In this document: positions 60,151 through 64,000 of the stretch, one piece after another
Numbering within the stretch: the first letter of the stretch is position 1
Layout: each line of letters begins with the position of its first letter
Assembly: GCA_029194675.1 (NCBI GenBank)
Contig: JARFXP010000006.1
Span: 1 to 64,000 of the forward strand
Direction: 5' to 3'
DNA length: 64,000 nt
From: Nitrospira sp.
GTDB lineage: Bacteria; Nitrospirota; Nitrospiria; Nitrospirales; Nitrospiraceae
Made by a program: the position numbers and the translations under genes
The notes under the pieces: model-generated
Told to the model about the DNA's origin: nothing
What the model saw: the letters and a program-made list of their open reading frames with translations, nothing else
Databases searched by the model: none

Positions 60151-60918
60151 TCATGGAGTCCCCCTCCCGCGCTCTTCTCTCGCACTGCCGCTCTGCACGA
60201 CGCAGCAGGCGCGCTCATCCTTCCAGACCTCTTCCCATAAGCGAAAGCCGCCGGTGAAGGCGTGGTCGTTGTCGCCAAGGCGAATGCCTTTCGGCAACTG
60301 CTTGAGCCGCTTGGCATTGCCGCCGCCCAGCACCACGTAGTCGGCTTGAAGCGCGTTCTTCAGCGCCATCACGACATCCTCGACATATCGGCGCCATTTC
60401 TTCTTGCCGTACCGTTTGAGGCCGCGCAAGCCGACGCAATCTTCATACGTGCGCCCTTTTCGGTACTGCAAATGCGCGAGTTCCATCGGTACCAGCACGC
60501 CGTCGGTGATCAACGCGGAGCCCAACCCGGTGCCGAGCCCCAAGAACAACATGCGGTCGCCTTCGTAACTCCCGAGAGCCTGCATCGCGGCGTCATTGAG
60601 CACCTTGACCGGACAACCGAACGCCTGCTTAAAATCGAACCCGACCCATCCATTGGCCAGATTCTTGGGTTCCGCAGTCGGCCGACCGCCCCGTACCGCC
60701 CCTGGAAATCCCAACGAGATGACTTCATAGGACCAATCAGCGGCGAGTTGTTTGACCGCCTCCACCATGTTCTGCGCCGTCATGGTCGGACCGGAAGGGA
60801 TCTTTCGCGCTGTCCGTTTGCCGGTGGCCAAGATCTTCACGTGGGTCCCACCCACATCGATCACCAATACGTTGCGAAGACGGCGGGATGCTCCGTCGTC
60901 TTTCACTCGTCCCGCCAT
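60151..60918 (-). CDS. ppgK: Polyphosphate glucokinase (ROK family)
   Basis: A 255-residue sugar kinase: VLVIDVGGTHVKILATGKRT (phosphate-binding loop), SLGFPGAVRGGRPTAEPKNL, and the sugar/phosphate region FLGLGTGLGSALI. The pattern and length match polyphosphate glucokinases, which phosphorylate glucose with polyphosphate or ATP. Its product is the substrate of zwf in the same window. ATG 60918 is preferred over the upstream in-frame ATG at 60942. Confidence 0.85.
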   Translation of the reverse strand: MAGRVKDDGASRRLRNVLVIDVGGTHVKILATGKRTARKIPSGPTMTAQNMVEAVKQLAADWSYEVISLGFPGAVRGGRPTAEPKNLANGWVGFDFKQAFGCPVKVLNDAAMQALGSYEGDRMLFLGLGTGLGSALITDGVLVPMELAHLQYRKGRTYEDCVGLRGLKRYGKKKWRRYVEDVVMALKNALQADYVVLGGGNAKRLKQLPKGIRLGDNDHAFTGGFRLWEEVWKDERACCVVQSGSAREERGRGTP

Positions 60919-61089
60919 AACATCAGGCCTCCAACTTTGCATTCACATCGTACTCCCTTAAAACAGCCAGCCGGTAAACGCACACAACCGTGATGGGGCA
61001 ACTACCCAAAGGCTGATCGAGGCAGACCCTCAATCACGTTATCGCCGCACTATCCTTGATCGACCGTATTCTTGACCCAAGGCGGCGCC

Positions 61090-61764
61090 CTACTTCTTGT
61101 CTTCGGACTGCCCGGACGATTCGACCTTACTCTTGAGAGCGGTCAGCCGCTTGTCCAAATCGGTATGCAGTTCACCGAGATGGCGTGAAAAGTCTTCCGC
61201 CATGCCTTTCAAGGCTCCTTTCACTCCTTCCGACAGGAGTCCCGACCGTTCCTTCATCTCCTGACCTTTGTGCTTCATCTCCTCAAGCTTCCCTGCCATT
61301 TGGGTTTTGGCTTCTGCGGCTTTTGCGATGAATTCGGTCTTGGCTTCTTCGGCCAGACGCAAAAAATCGGCCGACGCCTCGCCCGCCTTGTCTTTCAACG
61401 ATCCGACCGTTTCTTGCAGAGACAGGGTGGCTTTTTCGAGCTCCGCGTGAAGGTCGCCGGCCCGTTGTTTGAGCGAATCGACGGTGTCGGCGTGCGCAGC
61501 CTGGAATTCGGTGATGGAATCCGACACGGTCCTGGTGAGTTTTTCGGCGCCGGTCTTGATCGTGGCGGGTGCTTCGCGAGCCGCAGCCGTTGCGGTCGAC
61601 GACACCCATTGCACCGCGCCGCGAAACTTGTCGATCGATTGGTCCACTTTGTCGAGTTCGTCGCGGGCCTCCATCCCCAATAGGTGAGCCTGCAGTTTCA
61701 ACTCATCCCGCTTCTGTTCCAAGGAACCCAGCCATTTCTTGATATCGTCAACCGTCAATGCCAT
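61090..61764 (-). CDS. Long coiled-coil / apolipoprotein-like helical protein
   Basis: A 224-residue hydrophilic protein from ATG 61764 (AAAGGAGG ribosome site). After LTVDDIKKWLGSLEQKRDEL it is almost wholly helical with repeated KAGEASADFLRLAEEAKTEF-like segments (about 11-residue periods). No membrane span or catalytic motif is seen. Phasin-, LEA- and apolipoprotein-like proteins share this look; granule coating or stress protection are possible but unproven. Confidence 0.7.
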   Translation of the reverse strand: MALTVDDIKKWLGSLEQKRDELKLQAHLLGMEARDELDKVDQSIDKFRGAVQWVSSTATAAAREAPATIKTGAEKLTRTVSDSITEFQAAHADTVDSLKQRAGDLHAELEKATLSLQETVGSLKDKAGEASADFLRLAEEAKTEFIAKAAEAKTQMAGKLEEMKHKGQEMKERSGLLSEGVKGALKGMAEDFSRHLGELHTDLDKRLTALKSKVESSGQSEDKK

Positions 61765-61849
61765 GTTCGTGTCCTCCTTTTTAGCGCGTCTATTCACGAG
61801 CCCACGGTGAGGCATTGCGTGGCGCGCTCGATTTCATTGATCATTGTCT

Positions 61850-61936
61850 TGACCATTCTCCAGGTTGTCGATGAAGTTGCCCGCCGCACATTGAGAATGG
61901 CGGGATGTCCTCCAGTTTCGCCCGTCTGAATTCCAT
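61850..61936 (-). pseudogene. Fragment duplicated from the GNAT gene start
   Basis: From ATG 61936 the frame reads MEFRRAKLEDIPPF, like MEFRRAKLEDITAI of the intact gene at 53091-53618. DNA similarity covers about 120 bases including the leader (53540-53660). It shifts frame after about 12 codons and ends. It is a partial duplicate about 8 kb from its parent. Confidence 0.75.
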
Positions 61937-61992
61937 GACCCTTGTCCGATCATCTCAAGCGTGCAGCCGACCCATTCGATCGGTCCTGTACC

Positions 61993-62331
61993 TCACTCCA
62001 CCTCGATCGAGACTACCGCTTCGGCACCCAATGCGTCGTGATCGTGGCTCGCCGCCACAAGCTTGATCTCATGCGAGCCGCGAGCCAGCCCTTTCACCAC
62101 ACCTTTAAACCCTTTTTGATACTCTCCGTCCACGTAACAATGGATGTGCGTGGCTTCCGCACCCTTTGAGAGCTTATACTGCACTTTGACGGAATCCCCT
62201 TTGATCACTGCGCCCTGTGTCGGACTCACGATCGTGAGTCGGCTACTATCGTCATCGGCTGTCCAACCAGTCACGCCGGTTCCCAATGACAACAGGCCGA
62301 CCAGCACCGAGAGCACCAGTACACGAGTCAT
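61993..62331 (-). CDS. Small secreted Ig-like protein
   Basis: A 112-residue protein with a signal peptide (VLVLSVLVGLLSLGTGVTGW). The mature part reads LTIVSPTQGAVIKGDSVKVQ, then YKLSKGAEATHIHCYVDGEY and GLARGSHEIKLVAASHDHDA, an Ig-like beta sandwich with several His. It is similar to periplasmic SP..GA.V.G..V.V domains of unknown role. A clear GAGGTGGG ribosome site precedes it. Confidence 0.7.
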   Translation of the reverse strand: MTRVLVLSVLVGLLSLGTGVTGWTADDDSSRLTIVSPTQGAVIKGDSVKVQYKLSKGAEATHIHCYVDGEYQKGFKGVVKGLARGSHEIKLVAASHDHDALGAEAVVSIEVE

Positions 62332-62375
62332 TTCCCACCTCTTTGTTGGTTAATGGCACAATCGGCTTCGCGCCG

Positions 62376-64000
62376 TCATCCTGCCTTCGATTTCCTGTCG
62401 AGTGTGCGATCAAGATTAAAAGCGGCGCTGATGAGAGCCAGATGAGTGAATGCCTGCGGGAAGTTACCGAGTGCTTCACCGCCTGTGCCGATCTCTTCCG
62501 AATACAGCCCGACGTGGTTGGCATGACCCAGCATGCGCTCAAACAGCAGCCGAGCCTCGTTCAGTTTCGCGCGATCGACGCGTCCCGCCCTCGTCAATGC
62601 CTCGACCAGCCAAAATGAGCACATGGTGAAGGTGCCTTCTTTTCCGTGCAGCCCGTCTGCTCCCGTTTCGCTGTCGTAGCGGTACACCAACCCGTCCGAG
62701 GCAAGACCGCCATATTTCGGTGAACGGTTGATGGCATCCAATGTCTTCAGCATCCTCGGATCGTTCGGGGAGAGGAAGAACACCAGCGGCATGATGAGAT
62801 TGGAGGCATCCAGCGAGTCGCCGTCATAGTGCTGCACGAAGGTTTGACGTTCGGAGCTCCATCCCTTCGTCATGATCTCTTCGTAGATTCGGTCCCTGAC
62901 CTGAAGCCAGCGTGCGCGATCGACCGGCAAAGACCGCTTCTCGGCCAATCGAAGGCCGCGATCCATGGCGACCCAGCACATCAACTTAGAGAACACGAAG
63001 TGTCTCCGTCCGCCACGCACTTCCCAGATGCCTTCATCCGGCTGCTGCCAGTTCTCACAGAGCCAATCGAGCCGCCGCCGGATACGCATCCACACATCAT
63101 ACCCGATCGGCATCACATATTTGTTGTACAGGTACAATGAGTCCAGCAGTTCACCATAGATATCCAACTGCAGTTGGTTATAGGCGCCGTTACCGATGCG
63201 CACCGGTCGAGACCCTCGATAGCCGTCCAAATGATCGAGCGTCGTTTCCGTGAGATCGTGGCGGCCGTCGATGCCGTAGACGATCTGCAACGATCCATCC
63301 GATTCCACCTCTCCCGCTCGCGCCCCTAACCATCTCATAAAGCCGACCGCCTCGTCGGTAAATCCGATCCGCAGCAGGCCGTACAGTGTGAAGGCGGCAT
63401 CCCGAATCCACGTATAGCGATAGTCCCAGTTCCGGACTCCACCGAGCGTTTCCGGCAAGCTGCATGTCGGAGCTGCGATGATGGCGCCGGTCGGTTCGAA
63501 TGTCAGTAGTTTCAGGGTAAGCGCTGAGCGGTGGACCATTTCCCGCCAACGACCGGTATAGGTGCATTTCGACAGCCAGCCCCGCCAATAGTTCACCGTC
63601 TGTTCAAAGAGTTCGTCGGCTTCACCGATTGAGGGACAGGGACTGCAGCCCTCATCGGGTTGAATGCCACCAAGCACGAACACCCCCGACTGCTCCTCGC
63701 ACAGGACAAAGACCGCCGTCGCGCCGCGGTCATCCGCCGTAAGCGGAATATCCGTCGCGAGACTCAGACTCAGGCCGGCAGAATGGAAACTGGCTCCCTG
63801 TTTGGAAATGACGACGTCATGGCCCGCCCGCGCATAATCGAAAGCGGGATGGCATCGCATGCGAAACTCCATGCTTCCCTGCGTCACTCTTACCCGCCGA
63901 ACCAGCGAATGCCGCCACGCGGATTCGCTCGACAGGCCGGGCGGCATGAAATCTTCGATCTCGGCGATTCCGCCCGCCGAATAGAAGCGCGTGATCAGGA
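62376..64000 (-). CDS. Glycoside hydrolase family 15 (glucoamylase/trehalase-like) protein, 5' end outside the window
   Basis: The frame is open to the right edge; residues before the first visible ATG ([20 protein letters not shown]) belong to the protein, so the start lies beyond 64000. It has a beta-sandwich N-terminal part and an alpha/alpha-barrel with catalytic signatures [40 protein letters not shown] and [20 protein letters not shown] (general base Glu near the end). Such cytosolic GH15 enzymes hydrolyse alpha-glucans or trehalose to glucose. Nearby ppgK and zwf would take that glucose onward. Confidence 0.92.
   Translation of the reverse strand, partial: LITRFYSAGGIAEIEDFMPPGLSSESAWRHSLVRRVRVTQGSMEFRMRCHPAFDYARAGHDVVISKQGASFHSAGLSLSLATDIPLTADDRGATAVFVLCEEQSGVFVLGGIQPDEGCSPCPSIGEADELFEQTVNYWRGWLSKCTYTGRWREMVHRSALTLKLLTFEPTGAIIAAPTCSLPETLGGVRNWDYRYTWIRDAAFTLYGLLRIGFTDEAVGFMRWLGARAGEVESDGSLQIVYGIDGRHDLTETTLDHLDGYRGSRPVRIGNGAYNQLQLDIYGELLDSLYLYNKYVMPIGYDVWMRIRRRLDWLCENWQQPDEGIWEVRGGRRHFVFSKLMCWVAMDRGLRLAEKRSLPVDRARWLQVRDRIYEEIMTKGWSSERQTFVQHYDGDSLDASNLIMPLVFFLSPNDPRMLKTLDAINRSPKYGGLASDGLVYRYDSETGADGLHGKEGTFTMCSFWLVEALTRAGRVDRAKLNEARLLFERMLGHANHVGLYSEEIGTGGEALGNFPQAFTHLALISAAFNLDRTLDRKSKAG

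Noticed and set aside
1-64000. CRISPR arrays, tRNA or rRNA genes
   Set aside because: No regularly spaced repeats, cloverleaf-like segments or ribosomal RNA motifs were recognised on reading; small RNAs without hallmark motifs would be missed.

Overview
The window reads as chromosome of a Nitrospira-like bacterium (phylum Nitrospirota). This is an inference from the style of the proteins: stacked RND efflux sets, a small zinc-ribbon/DoxX/STAS cluster beside a GAF-AAA-Fis regulator, a lipoprotein-type Mla operon, and polyphosphate glucokinase with glucose-6-phosphate dehydrogenase and GH15. No rRNA, tRNA or nitrification gene is present to prove it. No CRISPR array was seen.

Region 1 (1-5000) is a scarred accessory border. 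It has the N-terminus of a contractile tail-sheath protein running off the left edge, a frameshifted nuclease-like gene, two degenerate response regulators with a decayed duplicate, a MITE, a 137-bp palindromic repeat, a HicAB toxin-antitoxin pair, and gene fragments, including a DUF4157-like leader of the kind found on eCIS cargo. Region 2 (5000-7500) holds a BT1-type transporter in an operon with a ferredoxin/metallo-beta-lactamase fusion. Region 3 (7590-10140) is the most unusual stretch: small cassette-like genes separated by attC-like sites whose core sequences match the cassette starts, that is, integron cassettes with no integrase in view, followed by a RelE-type toxin-antitoxin pair. 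Region 4 (10180-13400) carries an AlkA-type glycosylase, NmrA and SDR oxidoreductases, a second MITE copy and a nitroreductase.

Region 5 (13300-38000) is dominated by three RND efflux sets. The first is complete (adaptor, permease, outer-membrane factor). The second has adaptor and permease only. The third is MarR-controlled, and its permease and outer-membrane lipoprotein share one unbroken reading frame. The third set lies between the two halves of an alpha/beta-hydrolase gene. Between sets 1 and 2 lie STAS, DoxX, zinc-ribbon, sigma-54 activator, CDGSH, KefB/RosB-type antiporter, metallo-beta-lactamase and VOC genes.

Region 6 (38000-45600) has Hsp31/HchA, dps and other remnants, an intact IS1380-family element inserted in the signal-peptide codons of a DUF1566 protein, an FMN reductase and a CPA1 antiporter. 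The IS ends resemble those of the two MITEs, so it is a candidate source of their transposase. Region 7 (45600-51400) is an Mla-type lipid transport operon followed by an unusual NDH-2/cNMP/CBS fusion. Region 8 (51700-64000) has a two-repeat secreted protein, GNAT, HAD, zwf (frameshifted at its very end), a methyltransferase, DUF2945, a Rieske/FAD reductase fusion, BON, a debranching-enzyme remnant, polyphosphate glucokinase, a coiled-coil protein and a GH15 enzyme cut by the right edge. The sugar genes would feed glucose-6-phosphate into the oxidative pentose-phosphate route.

A recurring theme is partial duplication: at least four intact genes (receiver, BT1 transporter, NDH-2, GNAT) have a short decayed copy of one piece of themselves within about 1.2 to 8.4 kb.
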